Below, in pieces: positions 1 to 6,919 of a stretch of DNA of 21,034 nt. The notes beneath the pieces are model-generated. The model was not told the DNA's origin, did no database searches, and saw nothing but the letters and a program-made list of their open reading frames with translations. The position numbers were made by a program, and so were the translations under genes. How positions within the stretch are numbered: the first letter of the stretch is position 1; every line of letters starts with the position of its first letter. Source of the DNA: an uncultured Collinsella sp. (GTDB taxonomy: Bacteria; Actinomycetota; Coriobacteriia; Coriobacteriales; Coriobacteriaceae); assembly GCA_900757505.1 (NCBI GenBank), contig CAAEOE010000052.1:1-21034 (forward strand), read 5' to 3'.

Positions 1-90
1 TCGAACTCCGAGTACATTGAGTTCGTCAACGAGCCCAATGGCCTCATCTCCATCGAGCTCAAAAACATCGGGTCAATTGAGAATCGATAA
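1..90 (+). CDS. 3' end of an unidentified gene (partial)
   Basis: Frame 1 is open from the window edge to a TAA at 88-90 and encodes 29 C-terminal residues, rich in Asn, Glu and Ile, ending in Ile-Glu-Asn-Arg. A strong intrinsic terminator follows 26 bases later, which supports this being a real gene end. The tail is too short for me to name a family. The gene converges on dapH, which reads from the other strand. Confidence 0.6.
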   Translation, partial: SNSEYIEFVNEPNGLISIELKNIGSIENR

Positions 91-116
91 ACTGCGCTTG
101 GACGCCGCAAAAAAAC

Positions 117-153
117 AAAGGCCGAAGCCCCGGATGAGGGCTTCGGCCTTTTT
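117..153 (+). terminator. Intrinsic terminator of the upstream plus-strand gene
   Basis: Perfect 14-bp inverted repeat (117-130 with 138-151), GC-rich, 7-nt loop, ending in a run of five T at 149-153. A run of A on the 5' side (109-115) could make it partly bidirectional. Confidence 0.93.
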
Positions 154-196
154 GCTTGGAGCTGAATTACCCCGCAGGTTGAGCATAAGTCAACGA

Positions 197-294
197 AAAC
201 GACCCAGAGCGAGCAAGGTGACGTGAAAGAGGAGGGCATTGACCTTTTGGTCATGCCCGACGATTGAATGTCAGATTGCCGCTCTGGGTCGTTT
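197..294 (-). ncRNA. Nested hairpin element, copy A (3' of dapH)
   Basis: The two ends pair over 15 perfect bp (197-211 with 280-294) and continue after one bulged base with 213-216 to 276-279. Next comes a GG/GA internal mismatch, a short stem (219-222 with 270-273), then an asymmetric internal loop with GAAAGAGGA on one strand (225-233) and GACGATTGAA on the other (259-268). A terminal hairpin (234-258) has a TTTT loop. The same loop sequences and the same GG/GA mismatch occur in the element at 16480-16574, while the stems differ in sequence, as expected for a conserved structure. Strand is inferred: both copies lie just past the stop codon of a minus-strand gene. The identity is unknown to me; it could be a 3'-UTR RNA or a REP-like DNA repeat. 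Confidence 0.6.
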
Positions 295-307
295 GGAGTG
301 TCGAGCC

Positions 308-335
308 GTTACGCGGTTTGTCAAAACCGCGTAAC
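308..335 (-). terminator. Hairpin immediately after dapH
   Basis: Perfect 12-bp arms (308-319 and 324-335) with a 4-nt loop, starting 2 bases after the dapH stop codon. No U-run follows in the minus direction. It may therefore stabilise the mRNA 3' end or work together with the nested element beyond it, rather than being a textbook terminator. Confidence 0.6.
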
Positions 336-337
336 TA

Positions 338-1057
338 TTAAAGCTGGCGCAGGCCCTCTTCCAGGCCGGTCTTGCTGTCGGTCTTTTCGTCGCGCATCTT
401 GATGACGCGGGCGGGGACACCGGCCACGACGGCATCGGCGGGGACGTCCTCGACGCACACGGCGCCGGCGGCAACGACAGCGCCCTTGCCTACGTGCACG
501 CCCTCCAGGACCACGGCGTTGGCGCCGATCATGACATCGTCCTCGATGATGACGGGCGTGGCGCTGGCGGGCTCCACGACGCCTGCCAGCACGGTGCCGG
601 CGCCGATGTGGCAGTTCTTGCCCACGGTGGCGCGGCCGCCCAGCACGGCTCCCATGTCGATCATGGAGCCTTCACCAATGACGGAGCCGATGTTGATGAT
701 GGCGCCCATCATGATGACGGCATGGTCGCCAATCTCGACGCGGTCGCGGATGATCGCGCCCGGCTCGATGCGGGCGTTGATGCCCTTAAGGTCGAGCATG
801 GGGACGGCGGAGTTGCGGCAGTCATTCTCGACGTCGTAGTAGTCGATGGAGTCGGCATTGGCATCGAGGATGGCCTTGAGCTCATCCCAGTCGCCAAAGA
901 CGGTCTTGCCACGACGACCGCCGTAGACGTGTGCATTGCCCCACTGGACCTTCATGCCCGGCTTCTCGCGCACGTACAGCTTAACGGGCGTCTTTTTGGG
1001 CGCGGTGGCGATGTAGTTGATAATCTCTTGTGCATCCATCTCGGCTGCGTTACTCAT
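338..1057 (-). CDS. dapH: 2,3,4,5-tetrahydropyridine-2,6-dicarboxylate N-acetyltransferase
   Basis: A 239-residue protein. It acetylates tetrahydrodipicolinate using acetyl-CoA, the committing step of the acetylase branch of diaminopimelate synthesis in the cytoplasm. Residues 1-90 form the DapH-type N-terminal domain. From about residue 90 to 220 there are repeated hexapeptides (for example IEPGAIIRD, IGDHAVIMMG, IGEGSMIDMG, VGKNCHIGAG) that build a left-handed beta-helix, as in trimeric LbH acyltransferases, ending in the characteristic AGVPARVIK. The length matches DapH (about 235-240), not the longer DapD. An AAAGGAG ribosome binding site sits upstream of the ATG. It is last in the lysA-dapA-dapB-dapH operon, 39 bases after dapB, and is presumably co-regulated by the lysine riboswitch. 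Confidence 0.95.
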   Translation of the reverse strand: MSNAAEMDAQEIINYIATAPKKTPVKLYVREKPGMKVQWGNAHVYGGRRGKTVFGDWDELKAILDANADSIDYYDVENDCRNSAVPMLDLKGINARIEPGAIIRDRVEIGDHAVIMMGAIINIGSVIGEGSMIDMGAVLGGRATVGKNCHIGAGTVLAGVVEPASATPVIIEDDVMIGANAVVLEGVHVGKGAVVAAGAVCVEDVPADAVVAGVPARVIKMRDEKTDSKTGLEEGLRQL

Positions 1058-1096
1058 ATATTGTTTCTCCTTTGCGTGGATACGGTTGATACCTGG

Positions 1097-1837
1097 TTAG
1101 GCAAACATGACCTGGTCGAACGTATAGAAGCCGGGTTCGCGGGTGACGAGCTTCTGCGCGGCTGCCAGGGCGCCGTTGACGAAGATCTGGCGGCTCGTGG
1201 CGCGGTGCGTGAGCGTGACCTCCTCGTCCTGGCCAAAGAAACTTACTTTGTGCACGCCGGCGACGGTGCCGCCGCGCAGCGAGTGCATACCGATCTCCTT
1301 GGGGTCACGCGCACCGCACATGCCCTCGCGGCCATAGACGGGGTAGTAGCCTGCCTCGGGCTCAGCTTCGACGATGGCGTCGAGCAACAACTTAGCAGTG
1401 CCGCTCGGGGCGTCGACCTTTTGGTTATGGTGCGTCTCGACGATTTCGCAGTCAAAGCCGGGCAGCTCGCGTGTACCCTGTGCCACCAGATGGCGCAGGA
1501 CTGCGATACCGATGGAGTAATTGCCGGAGTGCATGACGCGGGCGTTCCGACCCAGCTCGCGCAGGCGATCCATCTGCTCGGGCGTATAGCCCGTGGTGCC
1601 CGAGACCAACGCCGCGCCCGTGCGCCCGACATAGGCGACGACGGCATCGAAGGTCACGACGTTCGAGAAGTCGATGATGACGTCGGCTGCCGGGGCGTTC
1701 TCGAGCTCGGACAAGTCGAAGCCGATCTGGGCGACGATGTCGAAAACGGGCTGACCGGCGGCGTCGACAATGCCCTCGGCGGTAGCGCGGATGAGCGAGC
1801 CCATGCGGCCCGTTCCCATAATGACGGTCTTAATCAA
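1097..1837 (-). CDS. dapB: 4-hydroxy-tetrahydrodipicolinate reductase
   Basis: A 246-residue NAD(P)H-dependent reductase that turns the DapA product into tetrahydrodipicolinate, the substrate of DapH. The N-terminal nucleotide-binding motif GTGRMG is at residues 8-13. The substrate-binding and catalytic segment ETHHNQKVDAPSGTAK is in the middle, with the His pair and the Lys typical of the family. The length is somewhat short of the usual 250-270. The start is a TTG that overlaps the 3' end of the upstream gene by 8 bases; a GGGAG lies 9 bases upstream, so translational coupling is likely. No ATG gives a complete Rossmann motif. Confidence 0.95.
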   Translation of the reverse strand: MIKTVIMGTGRMGSLIRATAEGIVDAAGQPVFDIVAQIGFDLSELENAPAADVIIDFSNVVTFDAVVAYVGRTGAALVSGTTGYTPEQMDRLRELGRNARVMHSGNYSIGIAVLRHLVAQGTRELPGFDCEIVETHHNQKVDAPSGTAKLLLDAIVEAEPEAGYYPVYGREGMCGARDPKEIGMHSLRGGTVAGVHKVSFFGQDEEVTLTHRATSRQIFVNGALAAAQKLVTREPGFYTFDQVMFA

Positions 1838-4139
1838 GCAGACCAGCTCCCTTCAGAGCATCGGTAAGTGCGGCGCGCGTGTCGTCTGTCATGGGGCACA
1901 GCGGCATGCGGTAGTTTGCCTCGATCATACCCATCTGAGCGAGCGCTTCCTTGACGGGGATGGGGTTGACCTCGCTAAAGAGGGCATTGATGAGCGGCTG
2001 GCCGGCAATCTGGATATCGCGGGCACGCGCCACGTCACCGTCCAGATAGGCGCGGCACATGTCATGCACAAGCTGCGGCTGAACGCCGGCCCACACGCTG
2101 ATGGTGCCCGAGGCGCCCAGGCTCATGAGCGGTACGGTAAGGGCATCCTCACCCGAGTACATGCGGAAGTCGTCGGACAGCAGGTGAGCGATCTTGGCCG
2201 CGTAGGCGACGTTGCCCGAGGCTTCCTTAATACCCATGATGTTGGGGTGTGCGGCCAGGCGCTCCACATTGCGCTCGCTGATGCCGCAGCCGCAGCGGCC
2301 GGGAATGTTGTACAGGATGCAGGGGATGTCCACGGCATCGGCGACGGTCTTAAAGTGCTGATAGATACCCTCTTCATTGGACTTGTTGTAGTAGGGGGTA
2401 ATGAGCAGCAGGCCGTCGGCGCCCAGGCCCTGATAGGTGAGCGACTTGGTGAGCATGGTCTGCGTGGAGTTGGAGCCCGAGCCAGCGATGACGGGGACGC
2501 GTCCTGCAACATGCTTGACCACGGCGGCGACGACGGAGTTATCCTCGTCATCAGTCATCGTGGCACTCTCACCGGTGGTGCCTAGGGTGAGGATGGCGTC
2601 GGTGCCATTTTGCAGGTGGAAATCGATAAGGCGCTCGAGTGCGTCAAAGTCGACACTGCCGTCCTTTTTAAACGGCGTAACAAGGGCGACGATTGAGCCC
2701 TCGAGATTGCGGATGTCCATGTTCTTCTCCTTCGCGTCCGCGATCTGGATGCGCTTATTCCATTGGGCGGCGACGGCCAGGCGCTCGTCTTGAGCGCGAC
2801 GGCGAGCACTTTCGGCGCGCGACTTGGCCAGCAGCTCTCGGCCGCTCGGCAACACGTCGAGCGTGGCAAAATAATCGTCCGGGCGCTCGGCGCGGCGTAT
2901 GAGGTCGGCCGAGCCATCGGGACGTAGCAGGACCTCGGCGGAGCGCAGCCGTCCGTTGTAGTTGTAGCCCATGGAGTAGCCATGCGCGCCGGTATCGTGG
3001 ATCACGAGCACATCACCCATGTCGATCTGCGGCAGCTCGCGATCGATGGCGAACTTGTCGTTGTTCTCGCACAGATTGCCCGTAATGTCGTACTTGTTTG
3101 TGACGGGCGCCGCGGTCTTGTCGGCGCCACCCGGCTGACCCATTACCGTAATGTGGTGGTAGGCGCCATACATGGCGGGGCGAATCAGATCGACCGCGCT
3201 TGCGTCGACACCGATATAGTCCTTGTAGATCTGCTTTTCGTGGATGGCCTTGGTGACCAGGCAGCCGTAGGGGCCCATCATAAAGCGGCCCATCTCGGTG
3301 TAGATGGCCACATCGCCCATGCCGGCGGGAACCAGGATCTCGTCGTAGGCCGCGTGCACTCCCTCGCCGATGGCGTGAATGTCGTTGGCCTGCTGCTCGG
3401 GCAGGTAGGGGATGCCGACGCCGCCAGACAGATTGATGAAGGCGACGTGTGCGCCGGTCTCGCGCTCCAGGCGCGCGGCAAGCTCAAAGAGGATGCGCGC
3501 GAGCTTGGGGTAGTAGTCGTTGGTGACGGTGTTGCTGGCAAGGAATGCGTGGATGCCAAAGTCCTCGGCGCCCTTGGCCTTGAGCATACGGAAGGCCTCG
3601 AAGAGCTGCTCGGTGGTCATGCCGTACTTGGAGTCGCCGGGGTTATCCATGATGCCGTTGGAGAGATGGAACAGGCCGCCCGGATTAAAGCGGCAGCTGA
3701 CCGTCTTGGGGATGGGCCCCGCAACGCGCTCAAAGAATTCGATGTGGCTGATGTCGTCAAAGTTGACGATGGCGCCCAGCTTGTCGGCGAGCTCAAAGTC
3801 GGCAGCCGGCGTGTCGTTGGACGAGAGCATGATGTCGTGTCCCGTGATGCCCAGCGAGCGGGCGATCATGAGCTCGGTATAGCTCGAGCAATCGCAGCCG
3901 CAGCCGTATTCGTTGAGAATGGAGATGAGCGCCGGGTTGGGATTGGCCTTGACGGCAAAGTATTCCTTAAAGCCCGGGTTCCATGCGAAGGCGTCGCGCA
4001 CCTCTTGCATGTTGCGGCGGATGCCCGCCTCGTCATATAGATGAAACGGCGTGGGGAACTGCTCGACGATATGCTCGAGCGTCTCCTTGTCCACAAACGG
4101 CCGCTTGGCCGCATATGCCTCGCTGGGGGTCAATGCCAT
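1830..4139 (-). CDS. lysA-dapA: Diaminopimelate decarboxylase fused in frame to 4-hydroxy-tetrahydrodipicolinate synthase
   Basis: One uninterrupted frame of 769 codons carries two complete enzymes. Residues 1 to about 440 are a fold-III PLP decarboxylase of the DapDC/ODC family. They show the PLP lysine in FAVKANPN near residue 64, a Gly-rich NLSGGVGIPY phosphate-binding segment, CENNDKFA (usually CESGD) and MYGAYHHI. This enzyme makes lysine from meso-diaminopimelate. A basic, charged stretch of about 30 residues links it to residues 474-769, a full-length DapA. DapA shows GTTGES, the catalytic Tyr in YNIPGR and the Schiff-base Lys in GIKEASGN, and condenses pyruvate with aspartate semialdehyde. 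There is no stop codon between the two. However, the DapA Met (2720) has its own AAGGAG, so a separate DapA may also be made. First gene of the dap operon, behind a lysine riboswitch. A sequencing indel near the junction cannot be excluded. Confidence 0.9.
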   Translation of the reverse strand: MALTPSEAYAAKRPFVDKETLEHIVEQFPTPFHLYDEAGIRRNMQEVRDAFAWNPGFKEYFAVKANPNPALISILNEYGCGCDCSSYTELMIARSLGITGHDIMLSSNDTPAADFELADKLGAIVNFDDISHIEFFERVAGPIPKTVSCRFNPGGLFHLSNGIMDNPGDSKYGMTTEQLFEAFRMLKAKGAEDFGIHAFLASNTVTNDYYPKLARILFELAARLERETGAHVAFINLSGGVGIPYLPEQQANDIHAIGEGVHAAYDEILVPAGMGDVAIYTEMGRFMMGPYGCLVTKAIHEKQIYKDYIGVDASAVDLIRPAMYGAYHHITVMGQPGGADKTAAPVTNKYDITGNLCENNDKFAIDRELPQIDMGDVLVIHDTGAHGYSMGYNYNGRLRSAEVLLRPDGSADLIRRAERPDDYFATLDVLPSGRELLAKSRAESARRRAQDERLAVAAQWNKRIQIADAKEKNMDIRNLEGSIVALVTPFKKDGSVDFDALERLIDFHLQNGTDAILTLGTTGESATMTDDEDNSVVAAVVKHVAGRVPVIAGSGSNSTQTMLTKSLTYQGLGADGLLLITPYYNKSNEEGIYQHFKTVADAVDIPCILYNIPGRCGCGISERNVERLAAHPNIMGIKEASGNVAYAAKIAHLLSDDFRMYSGEDALTVPLMSLGASGTISVWAGVQPQLVHDMCRAYLDGDVARARDIQIAGQPLINALFSEVNPIPVKEALAQMGMIEANYRMPLCPMTDDTRAALTDALKGAGLLD
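2718..2732 (-). promoter_or_regulatory. Internal ribosome binding site and start codon of DapA inside the fusion
   Basis: AAGGAG (2732-2727) lies 6 bases before an ATG (2720-2718) that is exactly the expected DapA N-terminus (Met-Asp-Ile-Arg-Asn). The spacing is ideal. This allows free DapA (296 residues, 1830-2720) to be translated from the same message as the fusion. Confidence 0.7.
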
Positions 4140-4217
4140 GTCCCGTAAACCTCGCTATCCAGACGGCGCCATCGGCGCATCGAATCCGCATAGCGTGGAC
4201 CCCATGTCCGGATAGCG
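4140..4217 (-). promoter_or_regulatory. Expression platform between the lysine aptamer and the lysA start
   Basis: The 3' strand of the aptamer closing stem (CGCTATC, 4217-4211) is part of a 12-base segment (4217-4206) that can pair with GTCTGGATAGCG (4164-4153), with one G-U pair. A second copy of CGCTAT (4195-4190), preceded by CCA, can instead pair with ATAGCGAGG (4158-4150), which contains the likely lysA Shine-Dalgarno GAGG, 10 bases from the ATG. A small hairpin lies between. No U-run follows, so control of translation initiation rather than termination is inferred. Occlusion of GAGG in the lysine-bound state is the expected direction, but I did not fold it computationally. Confidence 0.5.
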
Positions 4218-4370
4218 CTCCCGCATTGCTGCAGACAGTCCTGCGGGTGTTTCCCGCAGGCCCACCAGGTTGTTCGTGCCCGAAAAGCCCAGTTCGGCGG
4301 GTTTCGCCTCTCCACGGGGTCAAAGCCTGCCGGCTCGCCCGCGGTTCTTCGTGCCCGCGCCTCTATCAAG
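4211..4370 (-). ncRNA. Lysine riboswitch (L-box) aptamer
   Basis: About 160 nt in the leader of lysA-dapA. The minus strand opens with GATAGAGGCGCG, which matches the L-box 5' consensus, and closes with GGAGCGCTATC; GATAG and CTATC pair as stem P1. Internal matches to the known lysine aptamer include GAAGAA, GCCGAA (4298-4293) and ACTGTC near the 3' end, and several GC-rich stems (for example CCTGCGGG with CCCGCAGG, 4260-4241). Position, length and the genes controlled (lysine biosynthesis) all fit. It senses L-lysine and normally lowers expression of the downstream genes. Confidence 0.9.
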
Positions 4371-4407
4371 TGGTAACGACCCTACCACGTTGCACTTTAG
4401 CAAACAA
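4370..4407 (-). promoter_or_regulatory. Candidate promoter of the dap operon with an overlapping palindrome
   Basis: TTGTTT (4407-4402), a 17-bp spacer and TAGGGT (4384-4379) would start transcription just before the riboswitch, but the -10 match is weak. The region also holds a palindrome with 6-bp arms and a 7-bp spacer, GTGGTA/TACCAC (4370-4388), which covers the -10 and start point and could be an operator or a 5'-end hairpin. The stretch 4140-4517 otherwise holds only the riboswitch and an AT-rich divergent promoter zone (about 4395-4517). Confidence 0.3.
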
Positions 4408-4517
4408 GAGTATTCGTATATAACGTTTAAAAAATGCAGCAATATGCTGGAAACATGTGTGCCACAATCCTGTATCACAATAAGTTGCAACAGATATGCC
4501 TCACGAAGGGATTCTCT

Positions 4518-5705
4518 ATGACCGAGCTCCAAGAACTCCGTCGCTATCGCCGCGACCTGCATCGTATTCCGGAGCTCGATTTCGATCTTCCTCAAACCAT
4601 AGCCTATATCGAGGGCGTGCTGGCACCGCTCGCTTGCGAGGTGACCCATCCGTGCCCCAGCTGCGTCTGTGCTTTCTTCGATGCTGGCGTTGGTGCCGCG
4701 CATGCCACGGCGATTCGCGCCGATATGGATGCGCTGCCCATTGCCGAGGCAACAGGGGCAGCGTTCGCCTCGACACATCTTGGCAAGATGCACGCTTGCG
4801 GACATGACGGACACATGGCTATGGCACTTGCCGCCGCGACGTATGTCGACCGTACGATTCGCGAGGAGCCGGGCGCCATGAGGCGCAACGTGCTCTTTGT
4901 GTTCCAGCCGGCCGAGGAAACGACCGGTGGCGCCAAGACGGTATGCGAGAGCGGCGTGTTCGAGCGCTACGGGGTCGACCGAATTTTTGGCTTCCATGTG
5001 TGGCCCGATCTGCCTGCCGGCACGTTGGCGAGTTGTTCCGGCCCGCTGCTGGCGCGTTCGAGCGAGACGCACATCCATATTCACGGTACGAGTATCCATA
5101 TTGCTAAGACCTATGGTGTGCCGGTCGAGGAGTCGCACGATGCGGCCTTGGCTGCAGCGAAGTTTTTGGTTGCCGAGCGCGAGCTGATGGACGAGCTGGG
5201 CACCGACGAGCCCTGTATCGGCAAGTTTGGCCTACTGCAGGCCGGTACCGTCTGCAACGCGGTGGCGGGGGAGGCCCATGTTGCCGGCAGCCTGCGTGTG
5301 TTTACAGACGACATATTCGACCGGGCACGCGAGGGCGTGCGCCGCGTGCTTGATGAGGCATGCACTGCAACGGGCTGCACGTACGATCTCGACTTTGCCG
5401 AGGGCTATCCGCCGGTCGACAACGACCCCGAGCTGTTTGCCTGCATTGCGCCTGCCTTGTCCGAGCTGCAACTTGTGGACGAGCCGCTGTTAATTGCCGA
5501 GGACTTTGCTTTCTATCAGCGCCATCTGCCGGGCGTGTTCTTCTTGCTGGGCACGGGCGTGCCAGAAGGACAAGAAAACCCGATCGACGCTGATGACTGC
5601 CCAGCCTATGCGATGAGCGCTCTGCATACCGATACCATGCTCTTTGACGAGGAGATTCTTCTCAAAGGCCTCGATGTCTACAAACGATTGCTTTTGCTTG
5701 ACTAA
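4518..5705 (+). CDS. M20-family amidohydrolase, probable N-acetyldiaminopimelate deacetylase
   Basis: A 395-residue cytoplasmic metalloenzyme of the M20D/HipO type. The di-metal and catalytic signature is visible: RADMDALPI (residues 68-76), MHACGHDGH (91-99), PAEE (131-134), GFHVWP (158-163), and near the C-terminus AEDFAFY and LLGTG. Related enzymes remove the acetyl group from N-acetyl-LL-diaminopimelate or other N-acylated amino acids. The divergent position beside lysA-dapA-dapB-dapH makes the diaminopimelate deacetylase role likely, because DapH commits this cell to acetylated intermediates. ATG 4518 is chosen because GAAGGG lies 8 bases upstream; the frame is open further 5' but without family sequence there. 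I see no intrinsic terminator after it. Confidence 0.8.
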   Translation: MTELQELRRYRRDLHRIPELDFDLPQTIAYIEGVLAPLACEVTHPCPSCVCAFFDAGVGAAHATAIRADMDALPIAEATGAAFASTHLGKMHACGHDGHMAMALAAATYVDRTIREEPGAMRRNVLFVFQPAEETTGGAKTVCESGVFERYGVDRIFGFHVWPDLPAGTLASCSGPLLARSSETHIHIHGTSIHIAKTYGVPVEESHDAALAAAKFLVAERELMDELGTDEPCIGKFGLLQAGTVCNAVAGEAHVAGSLRVFTDDIFDRAREGVRRVLDEACTATGCTYDLDFAEGYPPVDNDPELFACIAPALSELQLVDEPLLIAEDFAFYQRHLPGVFFLLGTGVPEGQENPIDADDCPAYAMSALHTDTMLFDEEILLKGLDVYKRLLLLD

Positions 5706-5726
5706 GGCGCTAAGGACTATTTGTTC

Positions 5727-5756
5727 TAGAAAACACGAACAAACGTACGATATAAT
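5727..5756 (+). promoter_or_regulatory. Promoter candidate for higBA
   Basis: A perfect TATAAT at 5751-5756 with only a weak -35 (TAGAAA, 5727-5732). An inverted repeat TTGTTC (5721-5726)/GAACAA (5737-5742) covers the -35 side and could be an operator for the antitoxin. Confidence 0.5.
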
Positions 5757-5780
5757 AGAGATGTAAGTCTATAGAAACGT

Positions 5781-5809
5781 TTGACGTTACTAACGTAAGG
5801 CGATACTAT
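5781..5809 (+). promoter_or_regulatory. Second sigma70-like promoter with embedded 13-bp palindrome at the toxin start
   Basis: TTGACG (5781-5786), an exact 17-bp spacer and TACTAT (5804-5809), the last overlapping the toxin ATG. Inside lies ACGTTACTAACGT (5784-5796), a perfect 6+1+6 palindrome that also abuts the toxin Shine-Dalgarno (AAGG). It is a plausible HigA operator. A transcript starting near 5816 would lack the toxin start but carry the antitoxin. Confidence 0.45.
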
Positions 5810-6089
5810 GATTGCATCGTATAAAGATGAGGATACCGAACGCTTTGCCATGGGTGTGCGGGTCAGGAGGTTCGTGCCCTTTGAGCGTGTTGCGTTGAGG
5901 AAGATTCGCCAACTGCAGGTTTGTGCTTCGCTTGATGATCTTCGCGTTCCACCGGGCAACCGCCTGGAAGCTTTGAAGGGCGATCGTGCCGGTCAATATA
6001 GCATCCGTGTTAACGAGCGCTATCGGGTCTGTTTTGAGTGGAGACAGGAGATGGCTTGGAATGTCGAAATCGTCGATTATCACAAGTGA
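5808..6089 (+). CDS. higB: HigB/RelE-superfamily toxin
   Basis: A 93-residue protein ending with the typical segment of HigB-1/GraT-like mRNA-interferase toxins: LEALKGDRAGQYSIRVNERY, then RVCFEW and VEIVDYH. Such toxins cleave mRNA on the ribosome and are neutralised by the neighbouring HTH antitoxin. The toxin-first order and the 29-base overlap with the next gene are diagnostic of higBA loci. The C-terminal His of the family motif VDYHK is present, so the toxin looks intact. Expression is probably repressed by HigA at the palindromes just upstream. Confidence 0.92.
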   Translation: MIASYKDEDTERFAMGVRVRRFVPFERVALRKIRQLQVCASLDDLRVPPGNRLEALKGDRAGQYSIRVNERYRVCFEWRQEMAWNVEIVDYHK

Positions 6090-6402
6090 TGAGACTTCGG
6101 CCGATTTGCTGTCGCCGGTGACTCCTGGTGAGCTTCTCAAAGAGGAGTTTCTTGTTCCCATGGGCATTTCTCAATATCGCCTTGCGAAAGAGACTGGGAT
6201 TCCGGCTCAGCGTATCGGGCAGATTGTCTTGGGAAAACGTCGCGTGACGGCCGACACCGACCTCCGTCTTTGCCGTTATTTTGGCCTGACGGATGGTTAT
6301 TGGCTGCGCGCTCAGGTGGCGTTTGACCTTGAGGCCGAGAAAAGGCGGATCGAACCGGAGCTGAATAAGATCGTTCCTGTCCAGCAGGCCGCTGCGTTGT
6401 AG
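6061..6402 (+). CDS. higA: HigA-family HTH antitoxin
   Basis: A 113-residue DNA-binding antitoxin. After a short N-terminus it reads PVTPGELLKEEFLVPMGISQYRLAKETGIPAQRIGQI in substance: the Xre-type helix-turn-helix of HigA/VapI proteins (about residues 18-80), followed by a helical acidic tail. It binds and inhibits HigB and represses its own operon. ATG 6061 is chosen because AGGAG lies 10 bases upstream and homologues begin shortly before this motif; an upstream in-frame ATG at 5986 lies deep inside higB. Translational coupling to higB is likely given the overlap. Confidence 0.92.
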   Translation: MSKSSIITSDETSADLLSPVTPGELLKEEFLVPMGISQYRLAKETGIPAQRIGQIVLGKRRVTADTDLRLCRYFGLTDGYWLRAQVAFDLEAEKRRIEPELNKIVPVQQAAAL

Positions 6403-6431
6403 TGCTCAAAGATATTGAGGTTGGAGTGACG

Positions 6432-6755
6432 ATGGAACGACGCCGACAGTCTGCCGTTTATAGTCCCGGTGGGTGTGGATGCGGCTTGTTGTTGCTTCCG
6501 GTTATTGCTGTGAGCATTGGCGTGATGTTTGCGCTTGCTGGGCTGGCTGCGGCGGCACTCGTACTGTTTATCACTGCTATCGGCGTGACGATTTGGCTTT
6601 ATCGCAGTCGTGAGCAGCGCCGCGCCGACGGTAAGACCAATGTAGGACGGATTGCCTTTTTGGTCATCGCCTATCTGCTGAGCATCAGCTATTTGGCCTT
6701 CTTTATCCTGTTGCTTGTGAGCACCTTTACCGGGGAATCCGTCACGGTGGGTTGA
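6432..6755 (+). CDS. Small membrane protein of unknown function
   Basis: A 107-residue protein. A short basic start and a Gly/Cys motif (GGCGCG) are followed by about 39 hydrophobic residues (roughly 18-56), enough for two membrane passes. Then come a basic loop (RSREQRRADGK) and a third hydrophobic segment (about 73-98). I do not recognise the family. ATG 6432 has GGAG 5 bases upstream; a GTG overlapping the higA stop at 6402 would add 10 residues and is less likely. It may be co-transcribed with higBA (29-base gap). Confidence 0.6.
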   Translation: MERRRQSAVYSPGGCGCGLLLLPVIAVSIGVMFALAGLAAAALVLFITAIGVTIWLYRSREQRRADGKTNVGRIAFLVIAYLLSISYLAFFILLLVSTFTGESVTVG

Positions 6756-6860
6756 TGCACTGCCAGCAGACGGTTGCGCAAAGTGCGTTTGCTCGGCGTT
6801 TGGATAACTGCATTGGCCGTTTACCGCAGCCTTAGCTCTCAGCTAATGAATTCAAGTTTA

Positions 6861-6914
6861 ATCCTTCCTACGATGTGCTGTGTGCCGGCACGGTAGCCGG
6901 ATCGTAGGAAGGAT
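6861..6914 (+). promoter_or_regulatory. Perfect 14-bp hairpin that buries the ribosome binding site of the lipoprotein gene
   Basis: ATCCTTCCTACGAT (6861-6874) is exactly complementary to ATCGTAGGAAGGAT (6901-6914). The 26-base loop contains a further palindrome, GTGCCGGCAC (6882-6891). The 3' arm includes the whole AGGAAGG Shine-Dalgarno (6906-6912) of the next gene. No T-run follows, so it is not a standard terminator. RNA-level control of translation is inferred. Confidence 0.75.
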
Positions 6915-6919
6915 GCATG

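Noticed and set aside
300..340. tRNA or small RNA gene at the dapH 3' end
   Set aside because: Only a simple 12-bp hairpin; no cloverleaf or T-loop sequence.
494..1867. Long plus-strand open frame (457 codons) opposite dapH and dapB
   Set aside because: Antisense to two clear enzymes, rich in Asp/Val/Gly/Ala from mirrored codons, no family motif.
1770..4040. Plus-strand open frames of 271 and 352 codons opposite lysA-dapA
   Set aside because: Composition is that of a reverse-frame shadow; no ribosome binding site or domain.
4370..4388. T-box leader upstream of lysA
   Set aside because: GGTAGGGTCG looked like part of a T-box, but the conserved AGGGTGG-type core is absent and the aptamer matches the lysine riboswitch.
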